A stretch of 64,000 bases of DNA from Moniliella sp. 'wahieum' (taxonomy: Eukaryota; Basidiomycota; Moniliellomycetes; Moniliellales; Moniliellaceae), in the NCBI GenBank assembly GCA_003971905.1, contig RSEE01000051.1:248001-312000 (forward strand). The letters run 5' to 3'. Position 1 is the first letter of the stretch; every line of letters begins with the position of its first letter. Positions 10,737 through 22,915 of this stretch are shown here, in pieces. Made by a program: the position numbers and the translations under genes. A model generated the notes under the pieces. It saw only the letters and a program-made list of their open reading frames with translations. It searched no databases and was not told where the DNA came from.

Positions 10737-10801
10737 ACTGTCTTGTATCTCTCTGTGTCTCTGTCTCCGCTCGTTTCCATTGTACCTCATGAACCATGTA
10801 T

Positions 10802-11974
10802 TCAGTGCGCAGCACCATATACAGTAGTGGCCACCTCGTTCCACCTCGAGTTGGGCAAGGCAAATTGAGCGGCATAGTCCACCTCAAGAGGGTGGAGGCG
10901 CTTGCCAAAAGGATGAGAGTGTGCAGAGGCGGTCCGTAAGCAGCCAACGCGCGCTGCTCGTCCCGTGCGGCACGGCGAGCTTCAAGCTCCGCCTCACTCG
11001 CCAGGGACTTCTTCATCGTCCAGAGCTTCTTCAGCCTCAAGCTGCTCGGGCGTAGCAGCGGCAAGGTCCAGTAGTTCTTGAAGCGTACCAGCAACGATCT
11101 GCTCTCCAGCCACTTGGTGCCCGCCTTTCGGTGCCGACGCAGCTGCTCCAGCTGCTTGGCCCAGCGGACCGGCTTTGGCCTGGAGTACCTGCTCTGGGGC
11201 GCTAGTCGCATCTGAGTTCTGTTCAGGTCCCCAGTGGCCCATACGACACAGAGCCACAGCCAACGTTTCATTCGCTGGCAAGTGGTTTTCGCCATGCGCC
11301 TTGTCTGCCTCCAAGAGCTGCTTGATGAGCTGGGGGATCAGCATGTACCGCGGCGGCTGGTACACCAGACGGCCACTAAATATCTTTTGTTAGTCTATGC
11401 ATAGGCAACTCGAGAGGAAAGTGGACGTGACGTACGCGGCCATGTCTTCCGGCGCCTGTTCGCGCACTTTGATGTCACGAGGCACAGGGTGTGGCACCCA
11501 ATTGCCTGGTTCTCTGCAATTCGGGCAAGCCAAGAATCGGGCTTCCAGTCTTCCGACCAGAACGGTACCGAAATGGTTTGACCAAAGTTGTACCCCTGCA
11601 ACCCAGAAGAGCCCAAGGCGGTCATAATGGACGCATTGTGGATCACCCGAACGACCACGCGGCACGGCGGGCGCGAAGGATGAGATCGGTGTGGGTGGTA
11701 GCGCTCAACGGGTCTCCCACCACAAGGAACGATACATCCCCTTCTTTGGCTTGAGCCACAATCGACCCTTCAGCTTCCAATCAACCACCTCGCGTGTGGC
11801 TAGCGTGATGGGTTTGCCGTAGAACCGCTCCAGACTGGCTTGGTAGTCAGGGACCATGAGAATCGAGGTGTAGGCCTCGAGGTACACATGGCTACTGCCC
11901 CGGATGGCCTCTAGCCCCTTAACAGTGATGTCGCGTTCGTCGGCGAGCCCCAATCCAATCACGTAAAGCACCAT
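10802..11974 (-). CDS. DPH5: Diphthine methyl ester synthase
   Basis: SAM-dependent methyltransferase that trimethylates (plus O-methylates) the modified histidine of elongation factor 2 on the way to diphthamide. The start at 11974 gives [24 protein letters not shown], with the GLGLxDExDITxxGLEA signature and [10 protein letters not shown]. Further along come [53 protein letters not shown] and, after an intron (11435-11376), LVYQPPRYM. The C-terminus ([26 protein letters not shown]) ends at 10802. About four one-base breaks occur (near 11760, 11660, 11470 and 10915). An Ala/Glu-rich segment around 11000-11250 is longer than in the yeast enzyme. It is divergent to the Vps68-like gene, with about 400 bp between starts. 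Confidence 0.9.
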
Positions 11975-12373
11975 GGCTGCTGATTGGGGAGGCGGATGAG
12001 TGCTGGGTGGGGTGGATGGATGACGGTGGCAGCCAGTGGGTAGCTAGGTAGGTGGGCTTTTCGCGGGCTGGCAAACGCAATGCAAAAAGCGGCCTAGGAA
12101 AAATAATGTTTGTAGCCCCAGCCTATTCCGCCCCGCTGTTTCCGCTGCGCCCGTCCCCGCTCGGGTTGGGCTTGTTGGCGCTTGGGGCTGCGGTGGCTGG
12201 ATGCTCGCAGTCGAGGGGCGATGAGCTGGTGGTACGCTGGCGATCGACCATAGATCATCTACCATCTCCGTGTGAGATCGTTGCTACGAAGTCTGGTGCG
12301 TCCCAGTCTCCCTGTCTTTGAGCTGGCACTGACACTCTTGTCCCTCCTCTGGATCCTGCGCAGAACCACTGCC
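11975..12373. other. Divergent promoter region DPH5 / Vps68-like
   Basis: About 400 bases between two divergent start codons. GTGAGATCG near 12271 and CTGCGCAG near 12355-12363 could be the donor and acceptor of a 5'UTR intron of the plus-strand gene. This is inference from splice consensus only. Confidence 0.35.
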
Positions 12374-12978
12374 ATGTCCTTGTCGCCTGGCAATGTGGAC
12401 CCGCGGCGGGTGTGCCGCGTCAACCTGCCCTCTCTACCCGCCGTTTTTGCGCAACCACAAGCGCTCCTTTTGGATTTACTTGGCCGGCGCCAGTTTCACC
12501 ATTGGTTGGTGGCTCTTTTTTGACGCTTGCATCTTGAGCGGTGTAGCCATGCGCAATGCCCGTCCTCCCCCGGCGGAGACGATGGCACACCTCGGCCTGA
12601 CCCGCCCCCGTGCACGTCTCGTTTGCCGATTGGGTCCCCGGTCTGCTGGCTACGCTGGGTATGGTCGTCATCAACTTGATTGACAAGTCCCATTTGGTTG
12701 AGGACGACTTTAATGGGCCCTCGCTCGGCGGCGGATCGGACCCGGTCGCGTGGCGCGCTCGTCTCTGGCTCTTTGTTGGCTTTGCCCTGCTCGCAGGCGG
12801 GTTGTCCGGGAGCGTGACGGTGCTGGTGGTCAAGTACCTGATTCATGCGGCTCGTGCTGGGTACGAGTACTACGGCCTGGCCAACGTCGGTCAGTCGTTC
12901 GGCATCATGCTCGCTACCATCATCCTCTGGTCGACGCAGAGCGTGACGACTGATTATGAGTACAGTCTCAATATCTAA
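12374..12978 (+). CDS. VPS68: Vps68 / TMEM50 family membrane protein
   Basis: Four-span membrane protein of the UPF0220 family. The yeast member Vps68 works in endosome/vacuole sorting with Vps55. The protein starts MSLSPGNVDPRRVCR. Segments in order: FWIYLAGASFTIGWWLFFDAC (TM1), HVSFADWVPGLLATLGMVVINLIDKS (TM2 with the conserved DWVPG and NxIDK), RLWLFVGFALLAGGLSGSVTVLV (TM3) and SFGIMLATIILWSTQSV (TM4), ending YEYSLNI. The frame changes near 12430 and 12600. These could be sequencing errors or one very small unrecognised intron. Identity is clear from TM2-TM4. Confidence 0.85.
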
Positions 12979-14169
12979 GAACCTTTCCTTTCTCTTTCAC
13001 TGTGGCCCGTTCGATGCGCATCGCCACCTTCGATTGTACCGATGCGCTAACAGACGGGGCAGGCCTTTATGCATTTGTGTATCGCATTCTCTGAGTAGGT
13101 GGAAAGGGGCGTATGTGTGGACTCTCTGTACCTGGAGGAGGGTAGGGGCGAACGCCTGTTGGCGCTGCTAGGGCACAGATCTGGGGACTTGATAGTAATC
13201 ACTGCTGGTTGTCAGGTGGTTGGAATACGTGACTTGGTATCTGTCGCGTGGCGTTCGTCAGCGCTAGCAACTTCATCCTCTCACCGCTTCTGATACTGCA
13301 ACACATGTGGAGGGAGCCATGACCAAGATAATGCATGCGCAGGGTTACGACGCCAGACCAAAATGCATGCTTGGTTGGGCCGCAAAGGAGGAACAGGGCT
13401 GTATTGTGGGGTGCACATGGGATTGTCTTCCCTTAAAAGAGTCAAAAGGGAAGAACATATACTTGACACAACAGTGAATAGGCTCACGACACTCCTCTCC
13501 TTCGCCTTCTAAACGTTTCGCGACAGAAGTGTAGTGAGTCGCGTGTTACTCATATGTGCGGTACTAAATCTGTATGCAGTCGATCGTTTTGTCCAAGCCA
13601 AACACCATTGGTATCAAGACGCCAGGATAAGTGGGGTCAGTAAATTAGCCACACAAAAAGACACACCATCCAACAAAGAGACGTGGCCCTCATCATTTTG
13701 TACTGTCGCCAACCAAAGGACTTCGAAAGCATAGTGAGGTTCGGTTTCGTTCATTGACTTTGGTTCGTTTCAGGGGTTTTTTCGTTCGTTTGTCATCAAG
13801 CAAAGAAAAGGCAGTCGGTGCGTGTCAAATGATGATAGGGTGTGATCACCCCGGGGGGGGGCAATCTGTAGAAAGCAAGGTATAAGGAGGAAGTAAAGAT
13901 GCGACGTAGCGTCCAAAAACAGTAGGGAAGAGAAGAGAGTGAGGAGTAGTACAGACCCTTTTTACCCCCGGATTAACACCAACGACATGGACGGAGGGAG
14001 AAGTGCGAGAATTCTCGCTTGATTTTGAACTTCTCCTTTTTCAGGTGAGTCGCAGGGACGTTCGAACGGCTGATATCGACATGACCTGAATGGAACTGTG
14101 GTTCAGTGGATCGGGTAAGAATGGGGGCAGGCCAAGCATTGGCGGAATGCCAATGCACAGTGCGGGCAA
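12979..14169. other. Convergent spacer, Vps68-like to TOM20
   Basis: About 1.2 kb of lower-GC DNA without a gene. The open frame on the plus strand at 14090-14575 is the antisense of TOM20. A G-run (GGGGGGGG) lies near 13853. Confidence 0.5.
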
Positions 14170-15045
14170 TTACGAGTTGGTAGCAGACGCTGTGGGTGCG
14201 GGTTTGGCGGGCGAGGACGGGTCAGAAGGGGTTGTTCCATTCATGAGTTCCCCATCTGACAACCCTTCCCACGAACCATGCGAGGCAACTGAGTCAGTCA
14301 TATCATGGTCGGATGATAGTTGTGTCTTTGGCAGGGTAACATCTTCCTTTGGTGGCGTCTCAGCATTATCCACTTCCGAAGACCTTGTGGTGCACTTTTC
14401 ACGTCATTCTGATCGCCGGTGCTTGGTTCTGAGTCGGATGTGGATTGCGCATCGAGCTTGGTATCAATCTCAATCATCTTTAACAGCAAGTCGTTCACCT
14501 CTGAGGGGCCGTCTTTGTGATGATAAGCAGAAGCTGAAATGGTTCGGCGTAGACCTTGATAGCACGGAAGAATGAAGTGGCGGACTGGAGATAGAACTCG
14601 TCTCCCTGAGCAAACAGAGTTTCACCCAACGCGATCTGCTGCATGAAAAAGAGTCGGCGCGCTGAAGGTTCTTGAGGAATGGTGCCGTCATCCAGCGCGG
14701 CACGGACGGTTTTAACCTCAGCGGCAGCTGCTTCATCCAACGCCTTTCGGGCCTTTTCAGCGGCCTTCGTTTGGGCCTTCTGCAGCTTCTTCTTCTCTTT
14801 GCCCAGGGAATGGCGGAAGGAGGAAGAATGGCGCCGCCGGTAATCAAACCAGCTATAGGGCACCGCATGCATGTGCATGATAGTCAGCTAAGCACACATC
14901 AGTGACATGGGTCCTCCTTCCTTTCGCTCCATAGACACAGAAGAGGAAGGCACTCTCGCGATCGCCAGTATACTCACACCGCATAGCCCGCTACTGCGGC
15001 GGCGACGGTGACGCCCGTGATGGCGACAAGGGTAGATGTCTTCAT
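14170..15045 (-). CDS. TOM20: Mitochondrial import receptor subunit TOM20
   Basis: Presequence receptor of the outer-membrane TOM complex. Exon 1 (15045-14978) encodes the N-terminal membrane anchor MKTSTLVAITGVTVAAAVAGYAV. It joins across an intron with GTGAGT donor (14977-14853) to WFDYRRRHSSSFRHSLGKEKKK, giving the family's anchor followed by FDYRRRH. Then follow a charged coiled segment, the receptor-domain block FFMQQIALGETLFAQGDEFYLQSATSFFRAIKVY, and an acidic Ser/Thr-rich tail ending PAPTASATNS. One-base deletions near 14500 and 14370 break the frame; with both added back the coding length is 251 codons including stop. It is divergent to the phosphate carrier. Confidence 0.92.
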
Positions 15046-15785
15046 GGGGAGAAAGGGCAAAGATGTGGTGGATGGGGGGGGGGCGTGCGTGCATGCACCG
15101 ATTGGGAAAGAAAGAGGTGAAGCGGTGTGTGAAGGGGCGATTGAGAGGTCTGGTTGAGTCGACAGGCCTCAGGGCGTTCAGGTTCAGGGGCGCCGGGCAG
15201 GGTGTGGGCTGAGCCGCGGTCTGTGGTGGGCCCCACGCGAGTGTCATATTCAGCCTCCCCTTTTGTGCGTAGCCCTCCGAAAAGTTTACCCCGGCCCATT
15301 GCCTGCTGCAGGCATGTTTTGCACATTTCATTATGGGAGCGCAGCATACAGGCAGCCGCCCAAGCAGTGGCAAACGGCGAGGGGAAGCGGAACCCGGCGG
15401 GCGGCACAGCGCCACTGCCTGCCCCGCTGGCCACTCGGAGCTGGCCGGAAGCAGCCGAGCCAGCCACTGGCGCAGTGCCGGCAGGTTTGCGGCGGTGCGG
15501 GCGATCGGATGTTGATGACATACCTGCTGACGACAGCGCCCACGTGCTCCCCATGCGAGGCGCGGAAGAGAAGCACAGCCGCCGTGCCCGACACCGCATG
15601 GCGCCCGTCTTCCATGCCTCCCGCTCGGTGCCAGTCCGCCCGGTGCCAGCTGGGCAGCCAAGCGGCGAATCTTCTCTGGCCGTGTTCCTTCGCCGCGCTC
15701 GCTCGCTGCCGCCTTGTATTTCCACCACCACCTCGTGTCCTCGTCCACCTGCCCCCCCACCCCTCCGTCCTTGAAGTCGACTAAG
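15046..15785. other. Divergent promoter region TOM20 / phosphate carrier
   Basis: 740 bases separate the two start codons, both of genes for mitochondrial proteins, so a shared bidirectional promoter is possible. The region is GC-rich. Several open frames cross it on both strands but none resembles a protein family. Confidence 0.5.
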
Positions 15786-16771
15786 ATGGCGTTTTCTCCC
15801 ATGTTCCAGTCCCTCAACGCGCCCGTTTCGGCGTCGGCTTACCCTATCCACGCCCCTGCCGAGGGCGCCAAGGGCCCCCAGGCGTGGAGCTCTACCTCCG
15901 CTTTGCCCTCGCCGGTGCCGTTGGCTGCGCCATCACCCACGGCGGTATGACGCCCGTCGACGTGGTCAAGACCCGTATCCAGCTCGAGCCTGAGGTCTAC
16001 AACAAGGGTATGATCATTGCCTTCCGCCAGATTATTTCCAAGGAGGGCGCCGGCGCTCTCCTGACTGGCTTTGGTCCCACCGCGACTGGCTACTTCATCC
16101 AGGGTGCCTTCAAGTTCGGCGGGTACGAGTTCTGGAAGAAGACCTTCATTGATGCTCTGGGCTACGAGACGGCCGTCGCCAACAAGGCTGCTGTCTACCT
16201 CGGTGCCTCGGCCGTCGCTGAGTTCTTCGCCGACATTGCGCTCTGCCCTCTGGAGGCTACCCGTATCCGTCTTGTGTCGGAGCCTGGCTTTGCTAACGGC
16301 CTGGTCGGTGCGTTCAGCAAGATTGCCAAGAACGAGGGTCTCGGTGGCTTCTACACGCTGGCTTTGGCCCTATCCTCTTCAAGCAGGTCCCTTACACCAT
16401 GGCCAAGTTCGCCGTGTTGAGATTGCGTACGAGAAGCTGGTTGCGATTTCGGGCAAGAGCAAGGAGGAGATCACGGGTGGTCTCAGCACCTCGCTCAACT
16501 TGAGCGCCGGTGTGATTGCCGGTCTGGCCGCTGCCTTCATCTCCCAGCCTGCCGACACGCTGCTGTCCAAGATCAACAGACCAAGGCTCTCCCTGGCGAG
16601 ACGACGACTGGCCGTCTGGTCAACATTGCCAAGCAGATCGGTCTCAAGGGTCTCTTCACCGGTATGGGCGCGCGTTTCGTCATGATTGGTACTCTTACCG
16701 CTGGTCAGTTCGCTCTCTACGGCGACATCAAGAAGGCCCTCGGTGCTACGGCTGGTGTCGACCTCAAGTAA
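15786..16771 (+). CDS. MIR1: Mitochondrial phosphate carrier
   Basis: Inner-membrane carrier that brings phosphate into the matrix for ATP synthesis. It shows three carrier repeats with the SLC25 signatures [19 protein letters not shown] and [10 protein letters not shown]. It also shows family-specific blocks [34 protein letters not shown] and [16 protein letters not shown], and ends GVDLK. The start at 15786 gives [13 protein letters not shown]. Four single-base deletions break the frame (about 15880, 16360, 16416, 16578), each at a 2-4 base homopolymer. Adding four bases makes 990 nt, exactly 329 residues plus stop, the usual size. This argues for sequencing error rather than a pseudogene. 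Confidence 0.95.
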
Positions 16772-17320
16772 ATTGGTCGCGTCGGTGCGTGAATCCCATT
16801 TGCCTCCCCTCAGGCGGCCGATGCTCTTCACAATCCCTGTTACGTGTCTTTTACTTTTCTCGTCCTACTGCCAGGGCAAGATGCACTGCCCATGTCTGTA
16901 TCTACTTGCATTCCATGACTGGCCTCGGGAGCAGCCCACTGTTCTCATCTCACCTGTTAGATGTTAGACCATCTCCTTACGGAAGCGTATAGCCTTTGGA
17001 CAGGTAAATGTCGAAGTTGTCACCATGCCTTCGGGCGTCGCTGGCGAGATAAGATAAAAACCTTCCGGAGACGTGGTGAAAAAGGTGTACGTAATGCTGA
17101 GAAACTCTATCGTGTTCTACGACTCGCTGTGGGCATCACACACGTCACGTGCTGGGCATCTACAGGCCCTGCTCGTCGTTGGAGTACAGCCAATATCCAC
17201 CCCAGCGTACAACCAACCTCTTTTTATCTTCTGCCTTTGGATACACCCCCTGTTCGCCCGACTCGGTGGCCCAACAGACAGGAGGAACCACAGTATGCAT
17301 AATATCCGCTAGGTACGCTC
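16772..17320. other. Convergent spacer, phosphate carrier to SDA1
   Basis: About 550 bases that hold the two 3' ends. No gene recognised. Confidence 0.5.
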
Positions 17321-20084
17321 TCACTTGTAGCGCTTCTTCTCCTCTCTCGTGTGCCTTGCGCAACCTCCGGCTCTTGGCTTGAAGCGACTCCTTCTTCTTG
17401 GACCGCACTGCAAACGACTTTTGAACCATCTGGAAGTTCTTTCCCTTCTTCTTTTGCTCGTTGGTCGACGAAGAGGGGTTGTCCTTGTTGCGCTTGCCCT
17501 TCTTGGACCCGAACTTTTCCCGGTCTTCCCGACCTGCCTCGCGCATTGCCTTGCGCTCCTCGTAGTCCTGCTTGGCCTTCTTGCGGGGGCCCAAGATGTC
17601 ACCCGCGTCAAGGAAGCCCTCATCGGCAGCGGAACGTTTCTTGCTCGCAGCCGCCTCTTGCTTGAGCGCTGCAAGTTGACGTTTGGCAATAATCGAACCA
17701 CCCTTAGCCGCCCCTCTGCCGCGGACAGACGCAACTCGTCCAACTTGACAAAGTCGGCTGGAGTCAGGATCCGGGTGGTAGCAAGCTCTACCATAGCTTC
17801 TGTTCTTCCTGAGCCTTCAGAGCCAATTGGCGAGCTTCTTTCCCGCGCTTGATCCCGCTTGCTCTTCGCCGTCTCATTTTCCGCCTCGTCAGCCATGGTG
17901 GGCAAGCCTTCGCGCTTGCGCCGCCGATCCTCCCTTCGCTTGGCCTTCCATTCCGCTGCACGCTCCTTGGTACTGAGCTTGGGCTTCTTGCTTTCATCCT
18001 CACTGTCGGAAATGTTGATCCCCTCGTCTTCATCACTGCTAACGTTGTCCAGCCACCCGAGTCGTCACTGTCGTTGTCGCTGTCCGAGTCGGAATCCACC
18101 TCCCACCCCCAATCCGCCTCGTCATCACCAGCCTCAGCAAGGTGTTTAACAAGCAACTCGAGCCCGGGGATCCCGTGCACCTCGTCCTTCTTGACACCAA
18201 ACGTGTTCTCCGTCAAGGCGTCCTTACCCGCCAGGTCAGCCATTGTGGCCTCCTTGCCCCGCTCCGCCTTTCGCAGCAGACCAGGTTCACCTCACGATAC
18301 AGAGCTAGGAGACCACGCGAGGCGGCAATGATCCCCTTGTCCTTAGATTTGCGGTACTCAATCAGGTCCGACAACAGTTCTGGCGCATCGTCCATCACAC
18401 TCGGCTGCCGGGCGCAGATCTCACGGACGGTATTGATACCAGCAGCGACCACCTCAGCTCCGACACCAGGGTGAACAAACTCGTTGCTCACCTTTCGCAC
18501 CACAGGGAGCAAAACATCAGGTGGCGTTTGCTCGTGAATGGCCTGGGCAAGCGAGACGAGGATGAGAGTGACATGTTCTTGGGAAGGGCGTAGGAACTTC
18601 TCGGTATAAGAGTAGAATCCAAGCACAGTAAGGCTGTTGAGGCTGATGATCCGACTGAGCAATTGCAGAATGCGGACCTTGAGCTCAATCTTGTACCGTT
18701 TATCGTTTTTGCGCATGTGCTCAAACAGCTTCTCTGCAAACGATTGTGGGTCGTGCAGCAGATCAAGCGCCACAGCATTAAAGTGTCCGTCACCACCGGC
18801 GCCAACACCAGCCTCTCTCTTCCTTCTTACGCCGCATCCGCTTGGCCGCAGCAGCGGCCATGCGCATTTTCGGTCGCCACCACGAGTCTTCCGGTTGACT
18901 TTACGCTGGTGCTGCAGCTTTCCCATGTCGGGAGCGACGGCTTCTTGATCGTCGCTGTCGTCCCCCTCTTCTTCATCCGAACCTTGGTTCTCCGATGCGT
19001 GGAGATCACCCAGGAAAAAACGGACACAGGACGACTGAACCTTCTGGTTGGGATGGAAGCAGCCCTCGGCAATAATCTGTACAGTGCGGGCATCACGCCT
19101 GAAAAAGAGAGGGGACAGAGTCAGTTGACTTGCTTGTTTTAATAAAACACAGAGGTCAGAATGTTGTTTCAAACATACCAAATGTTTTTCCTCCACAACT
19201 CGGCAGCGAGCTTGACGGCCCACATAGCTTCACTTTTCTGCATGTTCTCCTGGGTTTGATTGCCCTTGGACCCATAGGAGACCGTGTTGGTGCTGTTGGC
19301 AATCTTACCAGCCTCAATACCCTTTTGCATCAGGTTAAAAAGCCAGTTCTGGACTTGACGGTTGAGGGCGATATTTTTAGACTTGAGGTTGGCCGCTTTG
19401 AGCTGCATCAGGATCGTCTTTTGAACATACTGCCGCAACGTCGCCGAGGTAGTCAACGAGAGCAGAGGCAGAAGAGTCTGGAGTAGTCTGGGGAGAGAAT
19501 CGTGATTTCGTAAGTAAACAGAAAACACATCTCTGGAAGCGAACAGGATTGGCTACTCCTCCGGCTTCATGTAGTCGTGATGGCAGAGCATTACCAAGCT
19601 CTTGGCACAGGCCAGACGAATGTCGGGTGTCAACGAGGCATGATGCTTGAGCAGAAGGTCCGAGAGCTCCCTAATGAAATCCTTGGTGATATCGGGGTAT
19701 GAAGGGGCAAGGTGAGTGACAAAGTTGAGGATGGAAAGGAACTGGTTGTGCTCGTCCTTGGAAAGCCGCATGCTGGCCCCCAATGAACCATTGGCCCCCA
19801 CGCCCAGAGCTCCAATGTCACCCAGCGCAGCATTCGCTCCAGCCGCAGCCGCAGCCACATCAATACCTGCGCCAATATCGTTGCTGAGGATACGACGCAG
19901 GCCTTGGAAGTGGTTCCACTGGGCTACAAAGTCGTCCTGGTACCTTTCGGGTCGCGCTTCAGCAGATTCTGCAGCGCAGGCAGGTTGCTCGTGTTGAGCA
20001 GGCCACGCGACTTGGAGCGAAGACGCAGGTCATCATCATCCCTCCAGTTGCGTCCTTGCCATTCCCCTTGGAAACGCTCGCCAT
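17321..20084 (-). CDS. SDA1: SDA1-like nucleolar protein
   Basis: Protein needed for 60S pre-ribosome maturation and export. Recognisable in order: SRGLLNTSNLPALQNLLKRDPK, DDFVAQWNHFQGL, LLKHHASLTPDIRLACAKSL, LRQYVQKTILMQLKAANLKSKN, AAELWRKNIW, an intron of about 80 nt near 19105-19180, then RDARTVQIIAEGCFHPN. Next come an acidic SDEEEGDDSDDQ stretch, DKRYKIELKVRILQLLSRII, a long Asp/Ser run (DSDSDSDNDSDDS) and the C-terminal signature ILTPADFVKLDELR. The end reads KKAKQDYEERKAMREAGREDREKFGSKKGKRNKD and EEKKRYK, stop at 17321. The start at 20084 (MASVSKGNGKD) precedes at least six one-base breaks. A second intron probably ends at about 19490. Confidence 0.9.
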
Positions 20085-20508
20085 CTTGTTAGAGATGAGG
20101 AGAGGAGGTGGGGAGAGTTGGGGTGGTAGACGGGGCGGTTGCTTGACCAGCAGGCAAGGTGCCAGCTCCTCTGCCAACCGGACCAAAAATTAAAGCGCCG
20201 CTTCGTTCCGCTGCGGAGTTGCACCGGTCATATTTAACGGATTCACACTGAAACGTTCAGATCTTGGAGTCCCATCCTTTCAGTTCCGCCCGCGGCAGCT
20301 ACTACGCGTGACGCATTTACGTGTTACGCGTTCCGCGTTATACGCGAAACCATCCAAGAGCTCTCTCTGTTGTTCGTCCTGACCCTTTATTAGGTCTTCG
20401 TGGATGGTGAGAATGGATTCCGCCTCATAGAGTGCGATCATCCACTCACACAGTCTCCGACATTACACTTTCTACAGTCACTAGTCACGTACACACATAT
20501 GTGGGGTG
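20085..20508. other. SDA1 promoter region with a degenerate heptamer array
   Basis: Contains five in-register heptamers (about 20303-20337: TACGCGT, GACGCAT, TTACGTG, TTACGCG, TTCCGCG) about 220 bp upstream of SDA1. ACGCGT is also the core of the yeast MCB cell-cycle element, but the degenerate tandem layout makes a simple-repeat origin equally likely. Confidence 0.5.
20303..20337. repeat. Degenerate heptamer array, ACGCGT type
   Basis: Five units of 7 bp that keep register while their sequence drifts around TTACGCG. Confidence 0.65.
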
Positions 20509-22075
20509 TCATGCATTATGATGGCCAGAAACTTTCCTAGCTTTCATGCAACTACCTGAACTGAACAAGTTCTTGAACCCTTGCTTGATGTTGTCCGCAT
20601 CCTTGAGAGCGTTGGAGTGGATATTGGCGTGGAATGCTTCGGTATCCTTCTGGACCGCAGCGTACTTCTCCATCACACCCACCAATGAGCGACTTGGAGA
20701 ACTTGCATTGGGACAAGTCCACCCCGGCCTGGGACAGAGCTTGGACAAACACCCTAAACTGTTCGGAACTTGTGCGGTAGTGTCCGCTGAGCGGTGATAA
20801 GGAGCGCAACACTCCCTCTTGCACCTGAATCAACCCGGCCGATAACACCCGGCCACCGTTGAGGAACGAGCTGTGCTGAAACTTACCTGGCGTCTTTTTG
20901 CCCACATACAGCTCCAGGTTTTGGTTGCAAACGTAAATCCTGCAAAGTAGGGCAAAAAAAAGGGCGTCAGTAGTGTTCATATTGCTGTAGATACGGTGGC
21001 AATCGAGAGGTGCAGGTTAGTACTGAGAGGTATATACGAACCAGGTGTTGGATTTGATGGCCTTGCGCGTCACTGTCCGCCCACCCGGCAGTGACGAGCG
21101 ACTTGAATGGGCCATGAGCGCTCACCGTGATGGTAGAGTGATGGGTGGTTGCTTCCTTCTCTTCGTCAGAGTTTCCGTCCGAGCTATACTTGCTCCAGTC
21201 GGACTCGAATGACGAAGACGATTCGCTCGAATTCCGCCGCCGAGCTTGTCACGGGCGTCCTGAGCCTCCTTCTCGCTTAACGGACCGATGCCCCGTCCCT
21301 CGCCCAAATCCGTCCAGCGGTAAGAGATGTATCGACAAACTCGCCGTTCCTGCGAAAGACAAGGCGGCCATTTGGGTCCACGTCGACAATGTAATTGCGT
21401 CGCTGGGATGCGGACAAGTAAGTGACACGTTCAGAGTCGAGTTGATCCCGGGGGCAGGAGGGCAAGTCGACCTGTTTCCTCTCCCCATGATCAAGCCAGT
21501 AGAAAAAGTTTTCGTGGAGGAGCTAGCGGCCCACTCGGTATGGTAGTGCTTGAGGTTGGAGCCATAGCGATGATGCTTGTCCACCAGTTCAAGCCAATAA
21601 CTCTGATCCATCACCTTCCCATCCTCTCCTTCAGTTCTGGGTTTACCGCTCTCAGCCCAAAAACGTTCAATCCAGTGCAAACTCTTCTCCTGCGCAGCGT
21701 GCAAGGACACATTGGCGTTGGTTTGCGGCACGAGAGAGGGCCCCCCGGCTACAGGTCCATCGGGCTTCTCCGCCGCATCCTGAGCGCTTTGCTCGTCCGC
21801 ACCCCCAAGACCCTTCCTCGCCGCCCGGTTGGGACGAAGCATGTGGCCGACCAGCCAACTGCTCAACGTAAAATGTGCCGCGCTGCCAACGGCTGCGGTG
21901 CACCGGGCTGATGGGAGCGGGATTGATGCTGCGCCTCTTTGCTAGCTAGCGAAGTGAGCGTCTCGCTCCATAGCTGATCCGCATGCTCATCGGTCGAGTG
22001 TGACTTCATCGAGACTTGTGTAGCAGTAGTCTCTTGTTGCTGCTCTTGTTGATCCGTGAGCGGCAGTGCAGACAT
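20509..22075 (-). CDS. Fungal IQ/calmodulin-binding-type protein
   Basis: Belongs to a fungal family usually labelled IQ calmodulin-binding motif protein; its cellular role is not established. It starts MSALPLTDQQEQQQ at 22075. After a Gln/Ser-rich N-terminus come an Arg-rich stretch (HMLRPNRAARKG) where the IQ helix would lie and YWLELVDKHHRYGSNLKHYHTEW. Then follow, in another frame, DLPSCPRDQLDSERVTYLSASQRRNYIVDVDPNGRLVF. The C-terminal half has IYVCNQNLELYVGKKTPGKFQHSSFLNGGRVLSAGLI and SLSPLSGHYRTSSEQFRVFVQAL, which are strong family blocks. The last exon ends near HHNA at 20509. At least three one-base breaks, and an intron near 20940-21050, split it. Family identity is fairly sure. Confidence 0.75.
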
Positions 22076-22915
22076 GATGGTGACGATAGGATGGAGATCG
22101 TGGTGATGGTAGCGCGTGGTTGCAATGGCTTCTGTCGTCGTCGTTCCAACGGCCAGTACTTATTAGTGGCAGGGGGTGGCAAACATGAGCAGTTCCAGGG
22201 GTTATACAAATTGGGGGCAAAATAAGATTGTGTGTGGTCGGGCAGATGAAGGAGTCAACACTACCTCTGTGCCCCTTGCCCCACCCCATGTATCAACGAT
22301 AAACGTTAAACAATGCTGAGCCCGTCCGCCTCCTGGAGCTGTGAGACAGAGGCGAGCGCAGGTGCTTAGTCCCTCTTCATTGGCTTTGTGACTTCACATG
22401 TCACACCTTATAGCATAGCACCGTCAATCTTTGAGTTTGCTATATAAATAGCCATCACAGCATTTTTGATCCCAGAAGTTGTCACGGCCTCTGTTCCATC
22501 CCATCTTCAACTAAACCTTTCATCAGCCTCATCTCGCCCTTAGTGTGTGGTGGATGTGGAAATCGATCTCTCCCGGGGGTGTCACTATATACCAACCCAC
22601 CCCGCGTGCGCTTGGTCCATCCCCACCGCCTCCGTCGCCAGGCGGCCAGGACGTGATATCAGGGCTGCGAGAGGCTCATAAGCACAGTATGTTCTTATCC
22701 AGCGGTCGTGGGAGAAGGCGATGGAGAAGGCACCAGCTTGGGCCGAGGGGTGCTTTATGGCCCCGGGTGGAAAGTTCACCAAGCACGTGCCACCGCTTTG
22801 CTTTGGCCTTCGGTTGACGTGGCACGATGGTTGGAAATGTTCAAGCGCGTACCCGTCGCAGGGCCCTCGACAAAGTGCTCTCCTCGCATCCCGCCATCCC
22901 CACGCCTCCGCCGCC
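22076..22915. other. Divergent promoter region, IQ protein / TFIIIC-like
   Basis: 840 bases between divergent starts. TATATAAATA at about 22441-22450 is the best core-promoter candidate, but it lies about 470 bp from the plus-strand start, so a long leader or 5' intron would be needed. A degenerate period-7 run (AACGATA, AACGTTA, AACAATG) lies at about 22295-22315. Confidence 0.45.

Noticed and set aside
15786-16771. Pseudogene call for the phosphate carrier and other broken genes
   Set aside because: Breaks are single bases at homopolymers, every functional motif is intact, and the same pattern hits essential genes across the whole window; sequencing error is simpler.
20303-20337. Firm call of MCB/MBF sites in the SDA1 promoter
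   Set aside because: The ACGCGT cores can equally be by-products of the period-7 array; kept only as a possibility.
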